Shown here: one piece after another, positions 44,778 through 55,654 of the stretch
Layout: each line of letters begins with the position of its first letter
Position numbering within the stretch: position 1 is the stretch's first letter
Origin: Helicostylum pulchrum
Taxonomy: Eukaryota; Mucoromycota; Mucoromycetes; Mucorales; Mucoraceae
Length of the DNA stretch: 64,000 bases
Reading direction: 5' to 3'
Assembly: GCA_025677825.1 (NCBI GenBank)
Contig: JAIXMO010000001.1
Location: forward strand, 496,001 to 560,000
Made by a program: the position numbers and the translations under genes
The notes under the pieces: model-generated
What the model saw: the letters and a program-made list of their open reading frames with translations, nothing else
The model's database searches: none
Told to the model about the DNA's origin: nothing

Positions 44778-45467
44778 GGTTTTTTGACAAAAGAAAAATA
44801 GAGATGAAGAAGAAGAAAAAGGGAAAACGAGAATCAGTTTTTTAGTTTTATTTTATTCTCGATTAGTGTAGTACAAAAAAATAAGCCTTTGGTTTATTTT
44901 TATCTTACTCGATACCAGATTTTAGTCTTAATTGGTGATGTTGATTTTTTTTTTGGTACGTTACTTATAGGTCGCTGTTTATTTATAGATGTATTATATC
45001 AGAAAACTACATATATCACTTGGAATAAGCATTTTTGCAGTATTTTTATTACCGGATATTCTTCCTAATTGAAGTCGTGCTCCCAATAATTGGTCTGGAG
45101 TCATCGCTACGTAATCTACCCTTTTTCTCCTTTTTATAAAGCCAGTGCTTTTGGTCTACGCTTGGCATACTTTTATGACTCCGGGGTTTCTGGTCTATGA
45201 CACCATTTTTTTCTTTCTAATATTCGGAGACGTAAAAATGACATTATTTCATATTAAGAAAGTAGAAGAAAAAAAGATCTGCGGTCTCATTAAACATATA
45301 TATGATACGTAGATCCTCTAATCTAAAAAAGGATGAATAGTCTAGTTATTCCCGCAAGAGTCCAAAGCGGTTAGTCATAGGCAACCAGTCGTTAATCTGC
45401 TACTATAAATTAAAGAAGAAAAAAAAAACTCTTTTGGTCTCACCTATATTTAAAAAGTACTGCCTTT

Positions 45468-45592
45468 GAACCAATTACTAGCTATTACGTACCTTATAAC
45501 TCTTATTTAAGTATTATTTACTTGTTTTTGAAGAGTTATTCAATCGATTTTAAAAGAACCAATTACTAACTATATCACGTACCTTATTACCC
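45468..45592. repeat. Direct repeat pair, about 30 bp each
   Basis: GAACCAATTACTAGCTATTA followed by CGTACCTTATAA at about 45468 recurs as GAACCAATTACTAACTATAT followed by CACGTACCTTATTA at about 45558. The starts are about 90 bases apart. The copies differ by a few substitutions and a small indel. No coding content; origin unknown. Confidence 0.6.
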
Positions 45593-46157
45593 TTTTTTTT
45601 TATCTCCAAGGGCTACTTGTTCAGTTTATGTGAGCATCTGGAGAACAAGTTATAACGAATACGTAGGAGAGGTATTTAGTACAGAAATAGAGAAAATAGG
45701 ATGTAGTACTTCCGTGAAAAAGCCCAATAATATTAAGTATGAGCCCCATTTTATACGTTACTGTTAGTGAACTGCGCCTATCAGATAGCACCATCATTTT
45801 ATTTTTGGAGTGGCTTCCAAATTTGAACACAGATATTCTTGCACTACACTCTGTGGTAGGCGGTCCTAGATATTTATTATCGTTCAGGGATTTAACAGCC
45901 GCTCTATGATTGTAAGTCGAGGTTCTGGTAGCAAAACAACTGGATAGGATATGGAGTGGTACGATGTGACACCGTAGTTCTTTATTTATTTGGAAGTTCT
46001 TTTAAAATAATAAAAATCATCTCTTTTCACATATAAAATATTACCGGTCTCTGTAACGTTGATATCTTTAACTTATAAAATATTAGTCTTCAAGAAATCT
46101 GTCATATAATTAGTTAGTTAGTACAAGGTAGATATAAACACCCGACAACAACTCACT

Positions 46158-46218
46158 CTAGGTACTCACGTAGTCTTCGATCGACTAAAAATCGCTCGAT
46201 CGAAGACTACGTACCTAG
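46158..46218. repeat. Large perfect-stem hairpin
   Basis: Arms ACGTAGTCTTCGATCGA (46168-46184) and TCGATCGAAGACTACGT (46196-46212) are perfect 17-base complements around an 11-base loop. The stem is extended by CTAGGT (46158-46163) and ACCTAG (46213-46218) with a 4-base bulge ACTC on the left. Loop and arms repeat ATCG/TCGATC motifs. Could be a palindromic transposon core, a structured RNA or a protein-binding palindrome. It is not followed by a T-run. Confidence 0.75.
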
Positions 46219-46558
46219 TACTTATTTTACGGTCAGTTAATTTTACGGTCACAGGTTAAAAATAAAAAGTTACAAAGGTAGTTAAAGACAACAGGATAAT
46301 GTTTTTTATTTAATGAATTTAATGAGCTTAAGTACTGAGAATTGGTTTAATATAAAAAGAGTTTATAGATAGAGTAGCAGCTCCCAGGAAAAAAAGCTGT
46401 TTTAAATTATTCAACTTTTGAAAAAAGTTGCGAGGTGTCCTATTGAGCGTAGCGAGATTCGACAACTCGTCGTAACTTAAATTCGCAGACTTCTACAAAA
46501 TAAAATTGCTTATAAATATTGTGAACAAGTACGCGAATCTCAAAGGGATTTATTTTTA

Positions 46559-46658
46559 CAGTAGCGGTTCTATTTAAGTGTGGCCAAAATCAAGAAGAAA
46601 TCCACCTAAAATTGAACATACCCTTATATCAGGTCATCCCTAAACAGAGCCGCCAAAA
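46559..46658. mobile_element. Short TIR (MITE-like) element, copy B
   Basis: Starts CAGTAGCGGTTCTATTTAAG just after a TA. It contains the family internal string AAATCCACCTAAAATTGAAC and ends near GGTCATCCCTAAACAGAGCC with an altered right terminus. The left end matches the termini of the 1.8-kb element at 59045-60869 with one substitution in the first 20 bases. At about 100 bp it is non-coding and non-autonomous. It lies about 300 bases upstream of the Fanzor relic. Confidence 0.65.
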
Positions 46659-46963
46659 TATATACCACATAGGATATTCCTGCTAAAAATCTTCCAGACC
46701 AGATAACTACAATGAAACTGACAACAATTATTTAAGATAAATAAACTGAAAAAAAAAATGTTGTCCCCTTTTTTTTTTCTTTTATTCTTGAGTATATATC
46801 TATTTTGTATATTATCTATAATGATTATATATCCCAACGCTCAAAATCTAATAGACTTAAAAAACAGAATAAGGTCAATGGTAAGTGTTATGTTGTCTAT
46901 TCGATCGTAGACAACAGCAGACTTTTATAGACTTTTGAATAGGTTTTGACTCTTCGTTTTTAG

Positions 46964-49314
46964 AGTCAAATACCTCTTCTTCCTCTTCTGGAGCTAAAAG
47001 AAACCAAGATCAAATAGTACAGGAAAGGATGACGTAGATGTCAAAAAAGAGAAGGAAGAAGGAAGAAAAAAGCTAAAGACCGATACTAAAGATACGAATA
47101 AAAGTGCCCAAAAACCGTGCCCAGCTTGCAAACAATTAGGCCATGCTTTAAGTTGTAGCCCATTATGCTCTGAACATACTATGTCCATCGCTGAACGTGA
47201 GAAAGCATTAAACGGCCACAAGTATTAAAACGTCACGACTTTTTTGAAATCCGTTGTCAGAAAGGAATATTATGACATGTTAGTTCAAAGAGTTCAGTCA
47301 CAGTGCGAATTTGAAAGAGAAGTTCTTTATTTCACAAAACTTTTTATCAACTACTATATCTTGGAAAATCGTCACAGAATCGTTAGCAAACTCATATTTA
47401 CTAAAATTTTATATATGCTGCGTGTAAAGTTATTATCGGAAAAGAAACAATGTGGTCAACGGAAGAGCCCTTTGGTATTCCCAATTTATCGGAAATGTAT
47501 ATCGCGTTTAGCAGAAGATATCCTGGATTTGTAAAACCTCTCTCGAACAGAAGAGGCAATTATGATTCCCTCACGGCAGTAACCAGAACCGCGGCAACAA
47601 CGTATTTGAACTATTACGTGGAAAATGTAAAAGGTGTCATATCTAAATATTTTATCAGTAGATTGATGAGTACAGTTCCTGCAACTTGAGTACTACATTT
47701 GGTAAAGCAATAGCTGACTGATATTTTTTTAGGCACAGAATTTGCGTATTGGTTTAGTAAAAAATATTGTAAATACTTATATGTTGCCTATAATCATTGA
47801 TAATAAGCCAGACTAGGAGCTTCATAAAATCGACACGGAAGATAAAGAATTCGGCCCTTTCTTAGATGCGTTGTTATCTATAGTCCAAGAGTTATCTACC
47901 TACATCCATTAAGAAACTGACATTTACTGGAGAATACGATCATTTAACAAAGGTGATGTTAGCTCTGATCCTGGCTCGGTTATTCCTTTATTTTCGTACA
48001 TCGTCAACTCAATGGAAAGTATGCAAAATTGGTATCTTTGCTTCCTTGTCCAACTCTAACCTGGAAATTCATGCAAATCAATTTTCAGACATTAAGTTCC
48101 TTTATACCAAGGCTACCAGATGAAGAAAGAAATACCCACAAGCCTAGTTATATAGAACAATTGGAACTTTTCGAAAAAGTATTCGGCTTTTCTAAATTAA
48201 ATATTGGCAGGTATTTTTTTTTCAATATTTTTAACTTTTTGTATTATAAAATGCAGCTCAAAAGACAAAGGAATGCTTTTTAAAAATATTCTTATCACAG
48301 ATGGTATCTCTTGTCATGACTCTTTTTCCAAGCCAGTCTCTACCCGTAATAACCTTGATCGAGTTAATTTGGAACTTGATGTTTTCAACTTTAATGAAAT
48401 TGAAGATTGTTTTGAGCCTATATATATTGACCCATGAAGAAATCATGCCATCGCTTCCATACAACGTACAAACGATATTCGTACTTTGTCTACGAAAGAG
48501 TTTTACGATATGGCTGGTAGCAAGAAAAGAAACACGAAACGACAAGCTTTAAAAAAGGAACAAGGAATAGATTTACTTGAATCTAATATTCCCACGACCA
48601 AAACGCCAAATGTGGAATCTTATAATCTCCATCTACATTATATGCATGAAAATTATGCACGTTTTTTTTCGATTTTATAACATGAATTCCGCCAAGATTC
48701 GTATGAAGAATTATATATCTAAACAAAAGGCTTTAGACGAATCGGTTAACATCTTAATCAACGGTGGCAAAAAATACAATAAGTGAAAACGTAAGAAGGA
48801 AATTACGAAGAAGAACCAAAGACAAAGAAAGTGGAAGAAGAAGTCGGGTGGAGGTGGCTCAACGTTTAATGGGAAGAAAATGTAATAAGGCATTTACTTA
48901 TAGTCCGATTAAATATTTATAAGTAACATTTTTTTTTATTGTAGGAGTAAGAAACACAAGAGCACTTTTATAGAAAATGACAAACAAAGAATGTCTCTTG
49001 TTGTTCTCGGTGACGAGATGGTGAATAAAAACCATGTCAAGTTTAAAGGGAAGATGGTCGGGGTGGTTGGCACCATATACGAATATCTGAAGATTAGAGA
49101 ATCTAGAGGTGAACTGTTCATCCTGACAGTTAACGAGTACTTAACTACGCAGGTAAGGGTAAAAGGTTTACATTTGAGGAATTAAATAAGTTGACGGTTC
49201 TATACTTTAAATTTTTGTAGTACCTGTAACAAGCGAAGCCTTGAAAATATTAAAACCTCCGAAGGCAAATGTCTGTTTTCCATTTTAAATTGTACAAACT
49301 GCAATTCCACTTGA
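46964..49314 (+). pseudogene. Decayed Fanzor (eukaryotic TnpB-like RNA-guided nuclease) gene
   Basis: A chain of ORF fragments on one strand reads in order like the Mucoromycota Fanzor/Cas12f1-TNB-type proteins. The order is a Lys-rich start; zinc knuckle CPACKQLGHALSCSPLC (from 47118); helical segment FLKSVVRKEYYDMLVQRVQ; TYLNYYVENVKGVISKYF; SLLPCPTLTWKFMQINFQTL; GMLFKNILITDGISCHDSF; RuvC-I-like EPIYIDP followed by stop; RTLSTKEFYDMAGSKKRN; KKSGGGGSTFNGKKM; RuvC-II-like LVVLGDEMVNKNHVKFKG; and GELFILTVNEYLTTQ before a partial zinc ribbon ending LNCTNCNST. Stops include TAA at 47226, TGA at 48435, TGA at 48784 and TGA at 49312. Frameshifts lie near 47450, 47700-48030, 48661 and 49220. Two introns, 48212-48257 and about 48883-48945, still join frames. 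The gene cannot make a full protein. Identity is by motif order; exact class is inferred. Confidence 0.72.
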
Positions 49315-50292
49315 TTAAAGGCCCCATTACCACAAGTTAAGTCTTCTTGTATCATTTTTTTACTTCGATTAACCTCTTTTGTAAATGATTTCTTTAGTTG
49401 TGTACATACAGGATTTTATTCTTTTTTTTTTGTAAAATAAAAATAGGGTCGGATTACTTAAGTTTTTAGACTTCGATTCAGTTACTGCACCCACTAAAGT
49501 GGACACATGCTTGGAGATCGACACAATTACAAAAAATTTAAAAATTGTATCTATTGATGACGGTAATTAATCTGTATGTATTGCTTAATTTAGCATAATC
49601 ATCCTGCAATCACTCTGTCCAGCTATTGGTGTTTTTTAACTTACCATTAATGGTCCTGCGACCTTCCGTTACTCACCGTTATTATTTAGCTCATGTGACC
49701 AACAATAAAAATATTGGTTCTGTTTAATTATGTATTGGTTCAATTTTACAGTTTAATTCACTTATTATATGTATTGTTAAATGCTCTTTACTCAAAGACC
49801 GGCCTCTATTTTGTTTTTGCATTAAGTGTAAACTTTATTGATTCATTAAATGAGGAGAAACTTAAATAAAAAGACTAGTTGGGCAAGAAAAGATGGATGG
49901 TTGAGCTCCATTTTTCAGTAACAGTATGATTTGACTTAAAATTATTAATGGCTTTATTATGATCTTACTATTATCTTCGCCCGTGAAGCTTGGCGGGAAC
50001 CATAATTATCTAATACGAGAACTTACGTTGTCATCAACGTTATCAACACTATTCACTTTGAGTATCGATCTATTCATTTTTCTCTTGCTGCTTACCTCGG
50101 CTGATCTTTCAATATCACAGACGAATTCAAATAGGCCCAACGATAAACCCTGATAATGCAAAACCAGTGATATTTACAAAGGGTAGAGAAATCAGTTCCT
50201 ACTATGACCAGTGTATCATCTGGTATCGGTTTCATCTTGTTTTAAATAACAACTACACTTCAAGTTATACAAGGCCAATGTAGTATTATTTT
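49315..50292. other. Spacer between the two relic genes
   Basis: No intact gene. A stretch at about 49467-49570 (+) reads as protein (FLDFDSVTAPTKVDTCLEID) to a TAA but has no partner, and may be the last piece of the Fanzor relic or of another element. In intact Fanzor loci the guide RNA tends to lie just 3' of the gene, so 49315-49700 is where a decayed guide scaffold would be sought; I see no convincing structure by eye. Confidence 0.4.
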
Positions 50293-50801
50293 TCATTTTT
50301 GGTGTATCGATTCCAAAGAGGCAATAATATTATTGAAAATTTCTCTGCCTTCAAACGTATCGTGATAACATTCAATATGTTCATCTATCGGCTTAGTCGC
50401 ATTAGACCATTGAATCATTGGTAGACTATCAAACACCTCATCAATCATTAGTGAACTGAATTGTTTCTCTGTCAACTTGAAATATTTGGATTATTTTTTC
50501 TGAAGTTGGTTTTCTCACTATTGAATTCAAATCACTACTTCCTGCTTTTCTTTTAGGGCTGCTGAACACGCTCTCAGAAATAGTTTCTTTATTGAGCTCG
50601 AAGGAGCAAAGCTCAATATCTTGGCCGTTTGCATCCAATCCGTCATCTGTGACTAAGAGATCAATTCGACGACCATATTCTATATCTTCAGTACTTTCCA
50701 CTTACCTTAAAGGATAACCGTTTTCCTAAGAAGAACCGTATCGGTTCGTTTGAATAAGGTGCATCTGAATTAGAATGAGACAAAAAGCGAATATGTGACA
50801 T
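50293..50801 (-). pseudogene. Broken PD-(D/E)XK-like family member (copy B)
   Basis: Reading on the minus strand, MSHIRFLSHSNSDAP at 50801 leads to FFLGKRLSFK. After a frame break at about 50700 comes EDIEYGRRIDLLVTDDGLDA, then ELCSFELNKETISESVF. After another break near 50460 comes SLMIDEVFDSLPMIQWSNAT, ending IIASLESIHQK at 50293. The middle matches copy A at 33170-33679 over about 40 residues. The E-x-K of copy A (IEFKK) reads FELNK here, so the motif lysine is displaced or lost in this relic. It is a decayed member of an unnamed dispersed family, on the opposite strand to the adjacent Fanzor relic. Confidence 0.6.
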
Positions 50802-51103
50802 TTTTTGAACCGTATCCTTTTGTATTAACATAAAGAATATAAGATGGATATAATATGTACATGTATTAAAAAAAAAACTTACTGGCACAGCTTACTAAGT
50901 TGTCAAATAAAGGGTTTATTTTCTCATATGATCTATTTAATCATTTTTATTGTACAAATGTACACTTATTGTTCCAACTTGATTCGCACAAGACTCCTTT
51001 TTATGAGAAACATTTATGCAACTATTATTCATAAATTATTAGTTAGCGTCAGGAACGCCTTTCAACTTATATACAATACGAGCCTATTCCAATTTATTAA
51101 TTT

Positions 51104-51355
51104 GTGCAATCACGAATTCGTAGACTAGGGTATAAGGGAAAACTATTGAAAATTTCTAGTAATCAGATAAGAGAAACATCTTGCAGTATTTACGCTACTC
51201 GCGTAGTACTTGTGCTGTCGCGGAAGAGAACAGACTATATTTTCATTAAGAGCGCAGTCGAAGACAAACTACCGGTAATGGCCGAAGACACGGTTACCAG
51301 GATTCCTAGACTATTACGAGATGTTATAGCGTCTCAAAAGTTGCAAGAGAAATAA
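51104..51355 (+). CDS. Unknown 83-codon ORF, possible gene remnant
   Basis: Encodes MQSRIRRLGYKGKLLKISSN and onward, with an Arg/Lys-rich, balanced composition ending RIPRLLRDVIASQKLQEK. Composition is unlike the AT-driven spurious frames nearby, which suggests that it was once coding. No start context, partner exon or family was recognised. Position within the relic island makes it a likely fragment of a mobile-element or expanded-family gene. Confidence 0.25.
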   Translation: MQSRIRRLGYKGKLLKISSNQIRETSCSIYATRVVLVLSRKRTDYIFIKSAVEDKLPVMAEDTVTRIPRLLRDVIASQKLQEK

Positions 51356-52560
51356 TAATAAAATCTCTCAGATTAATCACGCCACGTTTTTTTCGTAGTT
51401 GCAGAAGCGAAGGAAGGAAGGTAGCCTGTCCTTGGTAAAGATAACTCTGTATTAGAAAACCGTCAAGAAAAAATACAAAAAAAAAAAATAGAATCGCAGC
51501 TAGAAGGATATACGAGATCAAAAAAATTACGAAAACATAAATCTGAGAGTAAATCAGTTCTTAAAACGTACATCAAAGTAAATTTTATATCTGACCACAC
51601 AGTAGTAGGGATGTTGAGTAAACAGGTCGGCTTAAAGATGTAGATAGTTCAAGAAGTACTATACCTTGCATAAGTGAGTTATTTTAGTCGGTATCACATC
51701 ACTTTTTATTCTTTTTTGCGGGTTTGCAAACTACCATTGAATGGGGTTAGTGCAGATCTTTTGCACGTTTTTTTTTTTTTTTTTTTTTTTTTATCTTTGT
51801 GCTAAAATATATACGGGAAAAAAGGGGAACAAAATATAAAGAGAAACTCTTGTCCAATGCGTTTTTATAGTTCATAAAGTTACTACACCAAATAACGAAA
51901 CAGGGTTAGCGGATAAGAAAAAAAAATCCCCTTCCCAAAAAAAGAAAGGTCCCGTGAAAAAAAAAGTATACTGCGTGCTATTGTTAGGTTTTTTATTGTT
52001 TGACAGATTATTCTACAGTACTTTGGTTTTTGAAAATAATATTGGTGTTACCAATAGATGCAGATGGGTCTTTTTTTTTGCAGTAGTTTAAGAAAAGAAA
52101 ATATTAGAGTGAATATTGTTATTATCATTTTTCTGCAGGTAAAACAAGTAGATTAGTTTTTGATCAGATAAATCCAACGTACTAAAAAAAGAAGCGACTA
52201 ATAGCCAGTTATTAAAAAAAAAAAGCTATAAATATTAAAATAATAATTCGACTGCGCGCGCATATCTAAATTTGTTAAAAGTCATGTTAGTACAATGTTG
52301 ACAGTTTGAAAACAAATAAAAAAGGTTTTGTTTGTATGAAAAAAAAAACTATTTGTCTTTTTAAATGTTTGTATTGATTCTAAATACCTAAAATGTTTAT
52401 TGGTAGCACTAAAAAAAAAGAAGATCACATTGATGGTTATGGGATTTTCAGCTTGTTTCTGTCACACATAAAAATAGCGAGGGAAAAAAAGATGTTTATT
52501 TACAAAGAAAGGAAAACATAAATTAGGAAATAAGAATAATAGTTGAATAATAATAGTGAT

Positions 52561-52586
52561 AATAATAATAATAATAATAATAATAA
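52561..52586. repeat. (AAT)n microsatellite
   Basis: About 8.7 perfect AAT units directly visible, 3' of the CDC24 coding region on its transcribed side. Confidence 0.85.
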
Positions 52587-52751
52587 TGTACATAATACAA
52601 GGAATGGAGAATGGGATAAAAAAGGGGAAATGAATGTACGGCATAATAGTATAAAGAGAGAGTAGTAATAAATATTTTGAAGGAAGGATCTATTTGTGTC
52701 TGTGTGTGTGTGTGGTTTTTTTTTTTTTTTGGTTTTTTGGGGGTTTTTTTT

Positions 52752-55466
52752 TTAAACGCTAACAAATAAGTTGATTGTATTTGAGTTTCCACGACTTTCA
52801 AAAGCCATTTGAACATCATCATCAGAATTAATAGTAATCAAATCGCCATCTTCATCTTGATATCGAAGCTTTAATATATCGTTTGGTTGCAAGTTTGCTA
52901 CAAGACGTATCTTACGTTCGACTCTCTCCATCAATTCATAAAACAATACTTCCATGGAGCATATGATGACATAAATTCCATCAGAAAAGTTTAACTTGAG
53001 TTTAATAGAACCTTCAATGGTACTGATGGGAGAAGCAGGCATGTCGGATGATGAAGTCTTTGTAGTACGATGACCAATATCTCTGGTAGGAGAATCCAAA
53101 GGAGAGGGAGGGGTTTGATATAAAGTACGAGAATTAAACGGTAACTGAGGAGCATCTTCCCATTTGTTGTTCTGATGAATGTTGGGACTACTCTGTGAGC
53201 GAAGTCGAATATTGTTTGGGTTATTGGAAGCAGTTGAAGAAGAAGTTGATTTAAGTAATTGATGTGTTGTATCACCAGGATAAGCAGATTGACTACGATT
53301 CATTGGAGGATGAGTGTTATAAGATCGATACTCTTCTGCTTCAGATAGACTAGCAGACATAAATTTGGTAGCAATATCAGCTAATGGAGAAGTATCTCTT
53401 GTTCTTGTTGAACTGGTTGTGCTTGATTGAGAAGCTCTTACAGAAGAAGTCGGAGAAGAAGGCATTGAAGGAGGAGGAGAAGCAGGATAATAGTACTCGG
53501 AAGAAGATGTTGTACTTGAACTTGAACGTGGAAGTGGAGGAGAATTGTATCTACCACTATCGGTACTCATATTACGAGACATTTTGGGTCTACCAGAAAT
53601 AGAATGTAATAGATGGGCAGATAACGAGTTTGATCTTGACCTTTGTTGAGCATATTCTTCATCGTTATTATCTTCATCAGTTAAAAGAGAAGAAGGTACA
53701 CTTTTAATACTAGAAGACTTCATGGAAGAGAGTTGAGTATTTGATACATTTGATTTCATTGGAGACATTCTTCGTTTAAGGGTTGCTTCCCATAATTTTA
53801 AATGTTCTTCGTTACGAAACTTGAGAGTCATATGATCGATTTCACGATCTTTCCAATCAATGGATAATAACCAGTTTCCATCAGGACTAGATTTATTACG
53901 TACAGCCAATATTCTACTCATGACGATTAAACCTTTTGGCTGTAAACTACCTCTTCTTTTCTTTTTAATTGACATTGAAGATTTGTTGACCTTGTTCTTC
54001 GTTGAATCTTTACTTTCTTTACAAATTAAGATTGTTCTTTCAAAAAAGTAGAGAAACATTTCTTTATCAGGTTCATTTGATTGCTGTAAAGTTAATTTTT
54101 CATGTAATAATAAACTGCCAAAGCTGTCAATTTGAGCAGTTCTCATTTCATCTACTCTTCTTTTTAAATCATCTACTACTTGAATATTTTCATGTTTACG
54201 TTGTGTTTCATTTACTTTTTCTGTCACACGTTTAACAGAATCCAATCCTTCTTCTATTTCTTCAAAATGAGGCCAATCTGGTTTTGTTGATTTTATAAGT
54301 TGACTTAACAGTAAAGGGTATTTACAGATACGTTGAACCGGTTTAATCAACATACTTGGTAATTCATAAATTGGATTTAAAATACCAGCTAATTTTTGTA
54401 ATTTAGGTGCTTCTTGAACTACTAAATCTTGTGCTGAAAAGTAATTGGAGCAATAAGGTTCATATACTGCAAATTGATCTTCATTTTGTGTAAATAAGAA
54501 TCCAAAGTTTTGTTCTTCTGGTATCTTTTCTCCAATCTCTTCTAATTGAATCAAAAACCTACGTTGGAAGTCAACAAGTGTATTCAAGTTACCAAATAAG
54601 TAATGAATAGTATCTGGATTTAAAATCTCTTGAATTTGTAATTCACGCATATAGTTCTAAACGTTCTATTTTGTTAGCTCTTTTTTTTTATTTTTAATAT
54701 ATATTCTTTTTTTGTTTTACCTGCAGGATCTCTAAATCTTGTACATATTTACGCTCAGTTTCAAGTAGTTCATGAACTACCTTATCACGTGTATCTTTTG
54801 GCGCATTTAAAGAGTTTCTGTTATTTGTAAATGAAGAAATAATGCCTCTTTCTTCTAATAGTTGTAATACCATATCAATAGTATTTACAACCTAAACCAA
54901 AAATGAGTACATCATGTGACCTATTATTAGAATATTATATATACCTTTACGAAACCATTGGTATTGTCTTTATAGACATCAGATAAAGTAAATACTTGTT
55001 CTTCTTTAAAAGAGAGTTGATTACGACAAGCAACAATAAAATGATAGACAGTCTTTTTACATTCATTTGTCATTTGTTGCGGTTGATTAAAGTTTAACTT
55101 TAATGGTTCTGCTGGATTTAAAGCGTTAAATAAAGTAGCTAAGGGGGTACCTCTTCTACATAGTTCCCATAATTTTGTCAGTGGGTCGTTGGAACTGCTG
55201 TTACTGTTTGTGGTTGAACCTGATTCAGATGACATTACAGATGAACTACATGGTGTCAAGATTTCATAATCTAAATAATACTGCATTCCTTCAACAAGTG
55301 ACAGTCTGTCGAGAACGGAGCGACATAAATGATAGAGTGATGTACCATTTGATGGTTTATTGGTAATAGAAACAGATGGTATAGGCATATCGATTGAAGA
55401 TGAAAATGAAGACATTGTTGAAATTGTACCCAAAGAAGGTGATCGACTCTTTAATAATGTTGTCAT
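52752..55466 (-). CDS. CDC24: Cdc24-like guanine nucleotide exchange factor for Cdc42
   Basis: Three exons, complement(52752..54656, 54721..54891, 54945..55466), 865 aa, close to the yeast protein (854). The order is a CH-type region (about 40-175; LYHLCRSVLDRLSLVEGMQY), a DH domain starting HELLETERKYVQDLEILQNY (about 215) and containing IKPVQRICKYPLLLSQLIK, a PH domain (about 400-540; LKLWEATLKRR at its end), a long Ser/Pro-rich linker, and a C-terminal PB1 domain (about 780-865; IKLKLNFSDGIYVII, LRYQDEDGDLITINSDDDVQ with the acidic OPCA motif). Cdc24 activates Cdc42 at sites of polarised growth, and its PB1 domain binds Bem1. The complete set of domains supports a working gene. Confidence 0.94.
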
Positions 55467-55654
55467 TTATTAGGTAAACAAAATAAAATAAATAAATACA
55501 AATAATTAAGCAGGAGAAAAAAAAGAAAAAAAAAAAAAAAAGAAAGAAGAACTACCGAGAAATAAGCTAAAAAAAAAAATAGGGTTTTTTTTATTTTTAT
55601 ACTGACAAAAAAAAGTTAATTTAAAAGTTGTAATTTTTGGTACACCACAGCTGA

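Larger units (their letters stand above)
44778..46963. other. Left part of accessory island: no genes, several repeats
   Basis: No supportable ORF. It contains paired direct repeats near 45.5 kb, a large hairpin at 46.2 kb and a short TIR element at 46.6 kb, each annotated separately. A tandem TTTTACGGTCA pair lies near 46226-46250. The first few hundred bases are the GMD promoter side. Confidence 0.55.
50802..52751. other. Right part of accessory island
   Basis: No recognised gene. An 83-codon ORF at 51104-51355 (+) is listed separately. An (AAT)n run (52561-52586) and a (TG)n run (about 52697-52713) lie near the CDC24 3' end. Long T-runs occur near 51770-51791. Confidence 0.45.

Noticed and set aside
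52555..52720. Repetitive AAT and TG tracts considered as a CRISPR-like or satellite array
   Set aside because: They are simple microsatellites with no spacer-repeat alternation.
53384..54235. Three plus-strand frames opposite CDC24
   Set aside because: Shadows of the conserved DH/PH and linker coding sequence on the other strand.
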